Counted from the first letter of the stretch, positions 44,069-54,287 are shown. The stretch is 64,000 nt of DNA from Pedobacter nutrimenti (GCF_003208655.1 NZ_QKLU01000001.1:930001-994000); one strand, 5' to 3'. Notes: generated from the sequence alone by a model not told the origin. Numbers and translations are program-made.

Positions 44069-44956
44069 TTATATTTTAAGTTTATTCCTTTGGTTCAAAA
44101 AATCCCTCAGGGCTTCATCTAATGGCATATCGGTACGCATCATCCGGTAAAAAATACCCTTATCCAGTAATTTTGTTCGGGTATCTGATAAAAAAGCCTG
44201 AAGTTTTTGCTGATAGGTATTTTTCACCTGCTGCTGATCAATCTGTATGGATTTTCCACTTTCCAGATCTTCAAAGGTGCTGTAGCCCTTAAAGTCCAGC
44301 TCCAGTTCGTTTGCAGACATCAGATGAAAAACGATCACTTCATGCCTGAGCGTATTCAGGGTGTCCAGCAAGTTAAAAATTTCGTCCCCTTGCTGATACA
44401 TATCTGTCATCAAAACAAGCAATTCTCTTTTACCACTACCGGCATACAATTCTTTATAGTGTACAGGACGGGTAAAATGACCCGAGGCCTGGATTTGTTC
44501 GATCTGGTAAAACAATCTGGACAAATGCTGAAAGTCCTGTTTGGGCGCCAGCGAAAAAACACCCCCTTCTTTAAAGACGTACAAACCAATGGCATCTCCC
44601 TGTCGGTTGCCCAGGTAGGCCAGTGAGGCCGCCAGATAACGGGCATAGTCCATTTTGGTAAAATCTCCGTCCTGGTGTTGCATAGAAGCACTGGCATCCA
44701 GTAAAAAACGAATGGAAATATTGGTTTCCACTTCAGATTCCCTGATGTAATAGCGGTCTGAACGGGCAAACATTTTCCAGTCCAGTGAACGCAGGTCATC
44801 ACCGGGCTGATAACTCCTGTACTGGCTGAACTCCAATCCCGAGCCTTTTATGGTGCTCTTATTGATTCCGCTCATAAAACCATCAATGGTCATTTTTGCC
44901 GAAAGGGAAAGCTCCTTTATCGCCATCATCACTTTAGGATCCAGCAATTTGCTCAT
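44069..44956 (-). CDS. DUF58 / vWA-like protein
   Basis: A 295-residue cytoplasmic partner of MoxR ATPases. The DUF58 signature is present: GSGLEFSQYRSYQPGDDLRS, LDWKMFARSDRYYIRE, then vWA-like FLLDASASMQ and LLVLMTDMYQQGDE. Its start overlaps the MoxR stop as TAATG. MoxR-DUF58-BatA sets are widespread and are thought to act in assembly or metal insertion of envelope complexes. Confidence 0.93.
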   Translation of the reverse strand: MSKLLDPKVMMAIKELSLSAKMTIDGFMSGINKSTIKGSGLEFSQYRSYQPGDDLRSLDWKMFARSDRYYIRESEVETNISIRFLLDASASMQHQDGDFTKMDYARYLAASLAYLGNRQGDAIGLYVFKEGGVFSLAPKQDFQHLSRLFYQIEQIQASGHFTRPVHYKELYAGSGKRELLVLMTDMYQQGDEIFNLLDTLNTLRHEVIVFHLMSANELELDFKGYSTFEDLESGKSIQIDQQQVKNTYQQKLQAFLSDTRTKLLDKGIFYRMMRTDMPLDEALRDFLNQRNKLKI

Positions 44957-45960
44957 TAAATACTGATTTTAGGCCTCGATACTACTTTTAGTAATTCGGC
45001 AGTGACCTGATCTGTCGTCAACTGCTCTGCATCTGCTTTAAAGTTCAGCAATATCCGGTGCCGCAGTACCGGATAGGCCATGGTGTGCAGGTCTTCCATT
45101 AATACCGCATAACGGCCATGATACAAAGCCCTTGCCTTTGCTGTCAAAATTAAAGCCTGCCCTGCCCTTGGGCCAGCGCCCCAGCGCACCCACTCTTTCA
45201 CATAAGCGACCGTGCTGGTATCAGGCCTTGTGGCCCGGATCAATTCGGCCACATAGGCCACTAAATCTTCACTGATGCTGACTTCTCTTGTTAAGGTTTG
45301 TAACTGCCTGATCTCAGCAGCACCAATCACTGGCAATACCTGTTCTTTTTTACTGCCGGTTGTACTGCTTAATATACGGGTTTCTTCAGCCGCACTTGGA
45401 TAGCCAATTTTAACGTACAATAGAAAACGGTCCAGCTGCGCTTCAGGCAGCGGATAAGTTCCGGCTTGTTCTATAGGGTTCTGCGTAGCCAGTATAAAAA
45501 AAGGACGGTCCAGCGGATAAGTCTGTCCGCCATAGGTCACTTCAAACTCCTGCATGGCTTCCAGCAGTGCAGATTGTGTTTTGGGCGGTGTCCTGTTGAT
45601 CTCATCGGCCAGAATGATGTGCGCGAAAATCGGTCCTTTATTGAATTTAAAAAACCGTTTTCCTGTCGTATGATCTTCCTCCAGGATCTCTGTACCCACG
45701 ATATCGGTCGGCATCAGGTCCGGGGTAAATTGTATCCTGCGAAAAGAAAGGTCCAGTGCTTGTGACATGGTCCTGACCATAAGTGTTTTTGCCAAACCAG
45801 GCACCCCTTCCAACAAACAATGCCCACCGGCCATCAGGGCAACCAGTATTTCTTCAATAATGACATCCTGCCCAACAATGACCTTTTGGATTTCGCTTTT
45901 TAATAAGGATAATTTATGAATTAAAGATTTTAGATCTGTTTCTGAAATTTCGATGGCCAT
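44956..45960 (-). CDS. MoxR-type AAA+ ATPase
   Basis: A 334-residue ATPase, first gene of the operon. Walker A GVPGLAKT (52-59), Walker B ILADEINRTPPKTQ, sensor FILATQNPIEQAGTYPLPEA and the C-terminal lid (AYVKEWVRWGAGPRAGQALI). It probably remodels client proteins together with the DUF58 protein. The 144-bp gap to the divergent DUF4159 gene must contain both promoters. Confidence 0.96.
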   Translation of the reverse strand: MAIEISETDLKSLIHKLSLLKSEIQKVIVGQDVIIEEILVALMAGGHCLLEGVPGLAKTLMVRTMSQALDLSFRRIQFTPDLMPTDIVGTEILEEDHTTGKRFFKFNKGPIFAHIILADEINRTPPKTQSALLEAMQEFEVTYGGQTYPLDRPFFILATQNPIEQAGTYPLPEAQLDRFLLYVKIGYPSAAEETRILSSTTGSKKEQVLPVIGAAEIRQLQTLTREVSISEDLVAYVAELIRATRPDTSTVAYVKEWVRWGAGPRAGQALILTAKARALYHGRYAVLMEDLHTMAYPVLRHRILLNFKADAEQLTTDQVTAELLKVVSRPKISI

Positions 45961-46104
45961 ATTTTATTACACTGAACGATTCTGTTTCAAGATAAGGGAT
46001 ATCACCTGAAATTTCAGGCCCTGAACACAGAATATCAAAAAAATTACAACATCTGCGCTTAAAAAAATAGATAGTCCTGAAAATTGAAGCTATTTTAGAG
46101 CCAC

Positions 46105-46734
46105 ATGCAACGATCTAAATTTACTTTTGCAAGGATAAAATACAATTCAGGAGACTGGGATACCGATCAACGCATGCCATCCAACCTGCTCAATTCCTTA
46201 CTGGAGTACACGACCATTCCATTGGACCCGGAAGAAAAAACGGTTGAACTGAGCAGCAATGATATTTTTAAGTACCCGTTTTGTTATCTGAGCGGTCATA
46301 AGCTGGTCCAATTTAACCAGCAGGAAGCCGCTAATTTTAAAAAGTACGTGCAAAACGGCGGATTTGTTTTCGTAGATGATTGTAACCACGATATTGATGG
46401 CTTATTTGCCCGTTCCTTTGAAAAACAAATGGCCAGCCTTTTTGGCCCTCAGGCCCTGCGTAAAATTCCTAACAACCACCAGATTTACCATTCCTTTTTC
46501 AAATTTGAAAAAGGCCCCCCGACCACTTCTTTTGAATTAAATGGCTGGGGGGACGATCTGGTACACGATTACCTGAAAGCCATTCTGGTCAATGACCGTA
46601 TTGGTGTACTGTACAGCAATAAAGATTATGGCTGCGAATGGGATTATGATTTCAGGAACAAACGCTTTCTGGCAGAAGACAACACCAAATTTGGGGTAAA
46701 TATTATTCTGTACGCCATGGGCATTAACAACTAA
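46105..46734 (+). CDS. DUF4159 protein
   Basis: A 209-residue protein matching DUF4159: KFTFARIKYNSGDWDTDQR at the start, then FKKYVQNGGFVFVDDCNHD and DYGCEWDYDFRNKRF, with an amidotransferase-like fold. No signal peptide is visible. It is divergent from the MoxR operon. DUF4159 proteins often belong to MoxR/BatA gene sets, so it is probably the ninth member of this system. It ends with a 4-nt overlap against the convergent permease gene. Confidence 0.85.
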   Translation: MQRSKFTFARIKYNSGDWDTDQRMPSNLLNSLLEYTTIPLDPEEKTVELSSNDIFKYPFCYLSGHKLVQFNQQEAANFKKYVQNGGFVFVDDCNHDIDGLFARSFEKQMASLFGPQALRKIPNNHQIYHSFFKFEKGPPTTSFELNGWGDDLVHDYLKAILVNDRIGVLYSNKDYGCEWDYDFRNKRFLAEDNTKFGVNIILYAMGINN

Positions 46735-48161
46735 CGCTTTGCAGGTTCCTTGCGCTGAGAAAGGTAAAACATTGGAATGCCCAGAAGCACCAGGACCAGC
46801 CCCCATCCGCAGGTACTCGTTTTATAATACAACAAAGCGATACTCAATACCGTGGCAGCCAGTATATACAAGGCTGGAATCACAGGATAACCAAAAGCCT
46901 TATAAGGCCTTTCTGCTTCCGGGTACTTTTTCCTGAGGATAAAAATACCAGCTATAGTTAGGATGTAAAAAATCAGTACCACAAAAATCACATAGTCCAG
47001 CAAATCGCCATAGCGTCCGGTTAAACACAAAGCAGAAGCCCAGATACATTGAGCCCATAAACCCCAGCCAGGCACCTCATACTTATTGAGTTTTGCAGCA
47101 GGTGAAAAAAACAAACCATCTTTTGCCATGGTATAATATACCCTGGCCCCCGATAAAATCAATCCGTTATTACAGCCAAAAGTGGAAATCATAATCATGA
47201 CCGCTATAATAATCGTACCTGCTGCACCAAAAATATATTGCGAGGCGGCAACAGCGACGCGGTCGGCAGGTGCAAAAGCAATTTCCTTCATGGACAATAC
47301 AGCTGTATACATTACATTGGCCGATACATAAATCAGGGTCACGATCATCGTCCCCAACAAAAGGCTCAAGCCAATATTCTTTTTGGGGTTCCGGATTTCA
47401 CCTGCAATGAAGGTCACATTATTCCAGGCATCACTGGAAAATAAAGAACCCACCATGGCCGATATCACACCCGCAAAAAGTGTCGCCCCACCAATACTCA
47501 CCAAACTTTGGCTGCCCACATCCCATTTTACAGCCCTGAAGGCATCCGTCCAATTGCTGTCCCAGGTGCCTTGGCGGAAAGCAAAAAACAGGCCCATCAG
47601 GATCAATCCAAACAGGGAAAGTATTTTAATCATGGTCAGCAGGGTTTGAATAATTTTACCATTTTTTACCCCCCGGCTGTTGATCCAGGTCAGTAAGACA
47701 ATGGTCACGATGGCCACCAACTGGGCGGCATTGATTTTAAAATTCCCAAGGGTATACAAAACATTCTGATCCCCTAAAGGCTCATACAAATAAGCCGCAA
47801 ATTTTGCAAAGGCCACGCCCACAGCGGCAATTGTACCCGTTTGGATGACCATGAAAAAAGACCAGCCATATAAAAAAGCAATCAGTTTATTGTAAGATTC
47901 TTTCAGGTAAATGTATTGCCCCCCGGCCTTGGGATACATTGCGGACAGTTCACCATAGCTCAATGCGGCCATTAAAGTAATCACACCTGTCAATAACCAG
48001 ATCACAATCAGCCAACCAGCACTGCCCACATTCCGGGTGATATCTGCACTGACAATAAAAATCCCTGAGCCAATCATAGAGCCCACGACCAGCATAGTGG
48101 CGTCTAAGAGCCCAAGCTCACGTTTCATTTCCTGGTTTTCTTCCTGTTTTTCAATTGACAT
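46731..48161 (-). CDS. APC-family amino acid permease
   Basis: A 476-residue inner-membrane transporter with about 12 helices. LeuT-fold signs: GSMIGSGIFIVSADI in helix 1, GELSAMYPKAGGQYIYLKES, and FSSDAWNNVTFIAGEIRNP in helix 6. It closely follows the LAT-like and YfnA-type permeases. It is the last gene of the SusCD-carboxypeptidase operon, 28 nt after the TPR-protease gene, so it probably imports amino acids released in the periplasm. Confidence 0.93.
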   Translation of the reverse strand: MSIEKQEENQEMKRELGLLDATMLVVGSMIGSGIFIVSADITRNVGSAGWLIVIWLLTGVITLMAALSYGELSAMYPKAGGQYIYLKESYNKLIAFLYGWSFFMVIQTGTIAAVGVAFAKFAAYLYEPLGDQNVLYTLGNFKINAAQLVAIVTIVLLTWINSRGVKNGKIIQTLLTMIKILSLFGLILMGLFFAFRQGTWDSNWTDAFRAVKWDVGSQSLVSIGGATLFAGVISAMVGSLFSSDAWNNVTFIAGEIRNPKKNIGLSLLLGTMIVTLIYVSANVMYTAVLSMKEIAFAPADRVAVAASQYIFGAAGTIIIAVMIMISTFGCNNGLILSGARVYYTMAKDGLFFSPAAKLNKYEVPGWGLWAQCIWASALCLTGRYGDLLDYVIFVVLIFYILTIAGIFILRKKYPEAERPYKAFGYPVIPALYILAATVLSIALLYYKTSTCGWGLVLVLLGIPMFYLSQRKEPAKR

Positions 48162-48189
48162 TATCGCGCTATTTTTTTTGAAAATTGTT

Positions 48190-51096
48190 TTAATTCTGAA
48201 CCAGATCAGCCGGTCCCGGCTGTATCTTTAAAGCATTGATTTTTGTTTTAAGTGCAGCTGCTTTTTCCTGCTGCCCTGCAGACTGATAATTTTGAAGTAA
48301 TTTATGATAGGCTTTAAACAGGTATGGATTTGCCTCCAAAGCGCTTTCATACTGTAATGCCGCATCTGCCGGCGCAGTAGCTTCCAGCACTAAACCACTC
48401 GTGTAGGCATAATCTGCCCGGTAAAATGCATCTCCTTTTTGCGGAAGGCTTTTCATCAGCGCCGAAGCCTCCTGGTGATGTCCGCTTGCGGATAACAAAC
48501 GGGCATAACGCAGTTTGTCGGCTTCCCTAACCTGTGCTTTTCCGCTTAAAAAAGGCCCAAGATAAGCCGAAGCACTATCCGGTTGTTTCAATGCATGATA
48601 AAATTCCGCGATGCGAAGGTTATAGTCTGGTCTGGCATTACCCGATGCGGCCAGGATCCGCTGGGCCTGTTTTAGTGTCCTGATGGCCTCTTCATATTTT
48701 TGATTGGCCGCCAGTGCATCGGCATACAGGTTCCTGTATTCAAAATTCTGTGGCTTTTGCTCGACCAGGTGCTGCAGGACTTTTACCGGTTCAGCATAGC
48801 CAAGGGCCGACTGCTGGGCTGCCGCGAAAGCAAGCGCATCGTCTCTTCTGTCCCGGAGGTACGTAGAAACAACTGCCCCGGTTTTACCATATTGTTCAGC
48901 TGCCGAAATGGCCTCCGCAATCAATCCGTTTTTACGGTACATTTCCCTTAACTGTATGTTGATCCGTGCCAGTTCCTGATAATCATCTTCCAGCCCAAAA
49001 GCCTTTTTAAGCTGGCTGGCCTGTTGTTCCACAGCGGTTTTCTGATCAATTTCTCCTGCAGTAAACCTCGCAGCAGCCAGATCTGCAAATGCAGCATACA
49101 AAGGCGCGTAAGAAGCATTGATGGCAAGCCCTTTTTTAAGCCATCCTTCTGCAGCACTGAAGTCTTTTTTGTCTATGCTCAGCTGGGACATGGTCAGGTA
49201 AGCAGGAAGATATTTTGCATCATAGTTTAATGCAGTATCGACATAAGCGGCAGCCTGTCGCGGGTTTTTCTGTCTGAATTTATTGCTCAAGTTCAAATAG
49301 ACTTCCGACCAGTTGCTAGCCATTGCTTTTTGATCGCCAGCAAGATAAGCCCTTTCTTTTTTCACCAGCTGGTCAATGAACTGATACATTTCAGGGTCTT
49401 TGGTTTTCAGATCAGCTGTGGTGTTCATGGATTTAAAATCCAGCGGGTGCACTTTTACCGGTTCAAAATAAGCCGGATAAGTTTGTGCAAAATACTCACT
49501 CTCATTGTTTTGAGAATAGTAATCCAGGGTCCTTTGCTCTTTCATTGCTTTGTAATACAAAGACCTGATTTTTCTGTTTTCTGCATCCGTGAGCACTCTT
49601 CCGTGAAAAAGGTGTACATATTCATGTAGGATTACATTCCTTTCCATATAAGCACCCCGCTCCACATATTCAATAGCTGCCGCGCCGCTGCCTACGCCCC
49701 GGATGTCCATCCACTGCCTGTTGTCAAAAGTAGTCATGTACCGGAAAGAAGGTGCGTTCATGGTAATGGCCAGATCATTGTGCAATGGAGGGATCCTAAA
49801 GGCATTGTCTTGTTTGGACAAGAAAGGAAAATACACGACTGCAGCATACAGCTGGTTCCAGGCCATGGCTTTCACCATATTGCCAGGATAATAATTCACA
49901 TCTGGAAAAACCTTACTAAAGTTCTCCATATCTTTAATTTGGGTATGGTTCAGCTTATTGGTAATGGAATCATATACAGACAGGTATGGGATCCGTTTGG
50001 ACTTGATCACTGCCGACAGACCGTTGTGCGCCGGACCATAGTGCTTTTTACGCAGCAAAATAGAACGAAAAATCTTTTCGGCCGAATCCAGACGGCTTTT
50101 GCGGTCCATATCAAAAGCGATATAATAAATGGATGCCCTGTGCATGCCCGGAAGCACTGAAGCCGGATACTGTTTTTCAATTGTCCGTGTATACTCAATA
50201 GCGGCCTGTACCTGATTTGCCCTGACCAGTTCATCTGCTTTGGACAAGGCTTTTCTGACCTGTTCATCGTCTTTTTCGGCATAATCAGCATAGGTCAAAT
50301 TGGTATGCCCGTTCCCCCAGTGCCAGTTCGTTTGAAAATGCAAAGGATTGACTGCCAAAGCCAGCTCCCATTGTGCAGCCATGGCATTCAGCTGCCTGGC
50401 ATCTACTCTTCTCCAAATGGCATATCCGTAACTAAAGCGCGCATCCGGATTAAAAGGATCAATCTCCAACGACTTTTTTAAAGGTGCTTCCGCCAGTTCA
50501 GGATGCTGGTCCCAAAAATAAACATCTGCTTCCAGCAGGTAAGCACCGGCACTTTGAGGATTACTTTTCAGGAGTGCTTTGGCAATGGACAGGGCATTTT
50601 TATAATCTTTTTGCAAGAGCCTTGCCCTGCCCAGCATCAGCTGTAATTTTTCTGAAGGCTTTTTTTGCAAGGCCTTTTCACAAATCATTGCAGCTTTTGG
50701 TAAACGCCAGGCCTGGATTTCCAGAAAAGCTTTTAACAACACGGCTTTTTCCAGGTCCGGTTTTGTTTTCAGCACGCCAGCAGCCAGGAATTCTGCTTTT
50801 TTAAAATCATTGTTCAAAATGGCATAATCTGCCCAAAGCAAGTCCCGGGCAAATGAAGGAAGCCTGTTTGCCCCCATCTCATCCAGGGCTTCCTTCCATA
50901 AGCCAAGTTGCAGCATCCGTTCCAAAACGGCTGCCTGGTCCTTTCCAGGAGTTTTAAGTTCCTGCTTTAACTTTTCCCTTGCCACCGTCAGTTGCGCTGT
51001 TGCAAGTTTGGTATCGTCCGGATTGATGTTTTGTGCGCTGGTCCTTGCCGTACCCAACAACAACAGAACAGCCAGGGTGTAAGTAAATGCTTTCAT
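48190..51096 (-). CDS. Secreted TPR protein with an HExxH metallopeptidase-like motif
   Basis: Start at 51096 (MKAFTYTLAVLLLLGTARTS) gives a signal peptide ending TSAQ; 968 residues. Many TPR units lie on both sides (N-terminal about 60-330; C-terminal about 600-960). Between them is a segment with HEYVHLFH (His491, Glu492, His495) followed by NESEYFAQTYPAYF, whose Glu residues fit the third metal ligand of gluzincins. This suggests a zinc peptidase held between TPR scaffolds. The gene follows two carboxypeptidases in the same operon. Catalysis is inferred from the motif only. Confidence 0.8.
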   Translation of the reverse strand: MKAFTYTLAVLLLLGTARTSAQNINPDDTKLATAQLTVAREKLKQELKTPGKDQAAVLERMLQLGLWKEALDEMGANRLPSFARDLLWADYAILNNDFKKAEFLAAGVLKTKPDLEKAVLLKAFLEIQAWRLPKAAMICEKALQKKPSEKLQLMLGRARLLQKDYKNALSIAKALLKSNPQSAGAYLLEADVYFWDQHPELAEAPLKKSLEIDPFNPDARFSYGYAIWRRVDARQLNAMAAQWELALAVNPLHFQTNWHWGNGHTNLTYADYAEKDDEQVRKALSKADELVRANQVQAAIEYTRTIEKQYPASVLPGMHRASIYYIAFDMDRKSRLDSAEKIFRSILLRKKHYGPAHNGLSAVIKSKRIPYLSVYDSITNKLNHTQIKDMENFSKVFPDVNYYPGNMVKAMAWNQLYAAVVYFPFLSKQDNAFRIPPLHNDLAITMNAPSFRYMTTFDNRQWMDIRGVGSGAAAIEYVERGAYMERNVILHEYVHLFHGRVLTDAENRKIRSLYYKAMKEQRTLDYYSQNNESEYFAQTYPAYFEPVKVHPLDFKSMNTTADLKTKDPEMYQFIDQLVKKERAYLAGDQKAMASNWSEVYLNLSNKFRQKNPRQAAAYVDTALNYDAKYLPAYLTMSQLSIDKKDFSAAEGWLKKGLAINASYAPLYAAFADLAAARFTAGEIDQKTAVEQQASQLKKAFGLEDDYQELARINIQLREMYRKNGLIAEAISAAEQYGKTGAVVSTYLRDRRDDALAFAAAQQSALGYAEPVKVLQHLVEQKPQNFEYRNLYADALAANQKYEEAIRTLKQAQRILAASGNARPDYNLRIAEFYHALKQPDSASAYLGPFLSGKAQVREADKLRYARLLSASGHHQEASALMKSLPQKGDAFYRADYAYTSGLVLEATAPADAALQYESALEANPYLFKAYHKLLQNYQSAGQQEKAAALKTKINALKIQPGPADLVQN

Positions 51097-51118
51097 CTTT
51101 GTTTTACTATCTTTATAA

Positions 51119-52750
51119 TTATTTTTCAGGAGCTGCACTGATCTCTTTGATCACCTGGTCATACATCCTGTCTGCATCTTTTTTAACCTGGATCAGGGAT
51201 GGTTTATGTACGTACAGCATATGTCCCGCCTGGTAAAAGGTAAAGTTTACATTTTTTTTCTGTTCCGGTCGCAGGCCCATGGTGCTAAAAGTATAATCCG
51301 CAGCAAAATAAGGGGTTGCAAGATCATAATAGCCACACAGCACCCATACTTTCAGGTAAGGGTTTACCGCCATGGCCTGTCTTAAAGACTCCGCTACATT
51401 CAGGTAACGGTTCTGGACATTATTGTAATTCCAGGGCTGTACCCGGCCACCCAGAATTTCGTATGGGAGGTCGTTTTTAAATTTAAGTTCGGCCCGGAGG
51501 TAATGATTAATCGCCGCGCTATAGGGTCCTGAAATGGTCCCGTCATTGCTTGGATCAAATTCCGGGGTTACGCCCACATCATTATAATCCCTGCCCGTAA
51601 AACGGCTGTCCAGACGCCCAACAGTCAGTCCATCTGAACGACGAAGCTCTTTGTCAAATTTATGGATGTCAATCCTTAAATTGGTTTGACGGATATAGGT
51701 TTTAGATAAACCGGTATAACGGCTCAGCTGATCTACAATATGGTTGTATTCTTCAGCACTGAGCTCACTGCCCTTCATCAGGGCCGTATTGTACTCACCC
51801 AATGCAAAGGCCTCTACTTCTTTCAAGGTAGCCTTCAGGTCTTTCTGTAAATCGGCGGCCAGTTTTTTATGATACCATGCCGTTGCCGTATAGGTAGGTA
51901 AAAAGAGCGGATAAGGCAGGTCGTTTCCAATATCAAAGCGTGCGGTCTGCATATTTAAAATGGAGCTGATCAGTACCACCCCGTTCAGGTAAAATTTATA
52001 TTTGCTTTGCAGGTATTCCGACAGGCCGGCCGCGCGGGTCGTTCCGTAACTTTCCCCTGCCAGGAACTTAGGCGAATTCCAGCGCTCGTATTTTGTACTG
52101 TACAAACGAATAGCTTCGGCCATACTCTGCAGGTCTTCTTCATAACCATGAAACTGTTTGTCGTTCTCTCCGGTTACTGCCCTGCTGTAACCGGTGGTGA
52201 CCGGATCCAGAAAAACCATATCGGTTTTGTCCAGCCAGGAATAAGCATTGTCTACATAGGTATAAGGCGGCGGAAGCACATCTCCTTTATCGCTCATTAA
52301 CACCCTCTTCGGCCCAATAATTCCCATATGCAACCATACCGAGGAAGATCCCGGACCTCCGTTAAAAGCATAAGTCATTGGCCTTTTTTTCTTATCGGCT
52401 ACCCCATCTTTGGTATAGGCCACAAAAAAGATATTGGCCTTTGGTTTCCCGTCCTCATTTTTCAACTGCAGATAGCCGGCGGTAGCGGTGTAATTGATCA
52501 CCTGGCCTGCAATGGTCAAACTATGTTTGGTACTGACCGGTGGCGGAATATTCTGAGAATTGGAAACGATGTATCCATCGGGGCTCAGCGGTAATGATAC
52601 AGGAGCCGCTGCAGCTTTATTTTCAACAGCAGGGACTGGCGGGGCCTCTGCCTGCCCCCGGTTACCTCTTGGCTGGGCAAGCGCATAAAGTGTACTGGCC
52701 ATCAGCAGTCCGCTCAGCAAACTGCATCGAATGTGGTATAAATATGGCAT
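51119..52750 (-). CDS. Serine carboxypeptidase, peptidase family S10 (copy 2)
   Basis: Start at 52750 (MPYLYHIRCSLLSGLLMAST), 7 nt after the upstream stop; a signal peptide ends ALAQ. 543 residues. S10 marks: AFNGGPGSSSVWLHMGIIGP, catalytic Ser234 in GESYGTTRAAGL, Asp in CGYYDLATPYFAADY and His in YQAGHMLYVHKPSL. It removes C-terminal residues from peptides in the periplasm or at the surface. It is a close paralogue of the next gene upstream. Confidence 0.94.
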   Translation of the reverse strand: MPYLYHIRCSLLSGLLMASTLYALAQPRGNRGQAEAPPVPAVENKAAAAPVSLPLSPDGYIVSNSQNIPPPVSTKHSLTIAGQVINYTATAGYLQLKNEDGKPKANIFFVAYTKDGVADKKKRPMTYAFNGGPGSSSVWLHMGIIGPKRVLMSDKGDVLPPPYTYVDNAYSWLDKTDMVFLDPVTTGYSRAVTGENDKQFHGYEEDLQSMAEAIRLYSTKYERWNSPKFLAGESYGTTRAAGLSEYLQSKYKFYLNGVVLISSILNMQTARFDIGNDLPYPLFLPTYTATAWYHKKLAADLQKDLKATLKEVEAFALGEYNTALMKGSELSAEEYNHIVDQLSRYTGLSKTYIRQTNLRIDIHKFDKELRRSDGLTVGRLDSRFTGRDYNDVGVTPEFDPSNDGTISGPYSAAINHYLRAELKFKNDLPYEILGGRVQPWNYNNVQNRYLNVAESLRQAMAVNPYLKVWVLCGYYDLATPYFAADYTFSTMGLRPEQKKNVNFTFYQAGHMLYVHKPSLIQVKKDADRMYDQVIKEISAAPEK

Positions 52751-52757
52751 TTCTGTT

Positions 52758-54287
52758 TTATTTAATGTCCTGTAAAGTTTTATGATAAAATGAATCTGCA
52801 TCTATTTTCATCTGTTTCAGCGAAGGCATGTGGATGTAAAGCATATGACCTGCCTCATAATAGGTGAAATTGATGTTCTTTTCCTGTTCCGGTCTTAAAC
52901 CCATATGGTGGATCACATATCTGGAAGCGAAATAAGGGGTTGCAAAATCGTAATACCCACCCAGTACCCAAACCTTCATCGAAGGGTTCACGGACATGGC
53001 CTGACGCATATATTCTGCTACATTCAGGTATTTGTTCTGTACATTGCTGTAATTCCAGCGCCCTACACCACCACCAAGAATGTAATAAGTCAGGTTATTG
53101 GTATAATTCAGTTCCTTACCAAAATAGCTCAGCACGCCAGCAGTATAGGGTCCCGAAATCGTACCGGTGTTACTTGGATCGTATTCCGTAGCCGAACCCG
53201 TATCGTTATAATCGATCCCTGTAAACCTAGAATCCAAACGGCCCACTGTTTTTCCGTCTTTGCGCAGCAGTTCCTTATTGTACTGGGGCAGGTTGATCCG
53301 CAGGTTTGTATACCGGATAAATTCTTCGGACAATCCGGTATACTTACTCAACTTGGAAACCACAGATGCATATTCCGCAGCACTCAGTTTATCTCCTTTC
53401 ATCAGGGCCGTGGTGTATTCATTAATCGCAAATTTCTCTACCTCTTCGGTAAGGCTTTTGACATCCCTGGCCTGAAGTTCCGGGCTCAGTTGTTTATAAT
53501 ACCAGGACGTTGCTGCATAACTTGGTAAATACAGGGTATAAGGCAAATCATTGCCTATAGCAAAATTAATGGTCTGGAAATTGAGCACCGCAGAAATCAG
53601 GACCACGCCGTTCACATACATTTTAAAAGCATTTTGCAGGTAATTGGACAAACCTGCCGCTCTGGTGGTCCCATAACTTTCACCAGCCAGAAATTTAGGA
53701 GAACCCCAGCGTTTATTCTGTGTGGTGTACAATTTGATAAACTCCCCTACAGATTGTATGTCTTCATTATACCCCTGGAATTCTGCTTTATCCACGCCTG
53801 GGGCCGCACGGCTAAAACCTGTTCCAACCGGATCAATAAAAACCAGGTCACTCTGGTCGAGCCAGGAGAATTCATTATTGGTATAAGAATAAGGAGGGCT
53901 TAAAGCCTCTCCCTTTTCAGACATGACAATTCTTCTGGGACCAATGACTCCCATGTGTAACCAGACAGAAGCAGAGCCGGGTCCACCATTAAAGGTATAG
54001 GTAACCGGTCTTTTGCTCAGGTCCCCACCTTCATCCTTGGTGTAAGCAATGTAAAAAATATTGGCCCTGATCTTCCCTTCTTCTGTTTTCAGGGGCATGT
54101 AGCCTGTGGTAGCGGTATAATTGATGACTTTTCCGTTAATGGTTACCGAACCTTTGGTGCGTACCGTCCCTTCGCTTTCGGGTTGCTGACGGTTTTCCTG
54201 CACCGGCGCATTGCCAGGTGCAGGTTTACTTTGGGCAAAACAGAACTGCATGCCCATTGCAATAAAAAACAAACTGATTCTTTTCAT
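52758..54287 (-). CDS. Serine carboxypeptidase, peptidase family S10 (copy 1)
   Basis: A 509-residue secreted enzyme (signal MKRISLFFIAMGMQFCFAQ). S10 marks: FNGGPGSASVWLHMGVIGPR, catalytic Ser204 in GESYGTTRAAGLSNYL, Asp in GGYYDFATPYFASRY, His in YEAGHMLYIHMPSL. It starts 19 nt after the susD stop, so the carboxypeptidases are made with the outer-membrane importer. The two copies share most of their length and arose by tandem duplication. Confidence 0.95.
   Translation of the reverse strand: MKRISLFFIAMGMQFCFAQSKPAPGNAPVQENRQQPESEGTVRTKGSVTINGKVINYTATTGYMPLKTEEGKIRANIFYIAYTKDEGGDLSKRPVTYTFNGGPGSASVWLHMGVIGPRRIVMSEKGEALSPPYSYTNNEFSWLDQSDLVFIDPVGTGFSRAAPGVDKAEFQGYNEDIQSVGEFIKLYTTQNKRWGSPKFLAGESYGTTRAAGLSNYLQNAFKMYVNGVVLISAVLNFQTINFAIGNDLPYTLYLPSYAATSWYYKQLSPELQARDVKSLTEEVEKFAINEYTTALMKGDKLSAAEYASVVSKLSKYTGLSEEFIRYTNLRINLPQYNKELLRKDGKTVGRLDSRFTGIDYNDTGSATEYDPSNTGTISGPYTAGVLSYFGKELNYTNNLTYYILGGGVGRWNYSNVQNKYLNVAEYMRQAMSVNPSMKVWVLGGYYDFATPYFASRYVIHHMGLRPEQEKNINFTYYEAGHMLYIHMPSLKQMKIDADSFYHKTLQDIK

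Noticed and set aside
52905..53528. 207-residue plus-strand ORF opposite an S10 carboxypeptidase
   Set aside because: It lies wholly within the well-supported S10 gene and shows no protein-family features.
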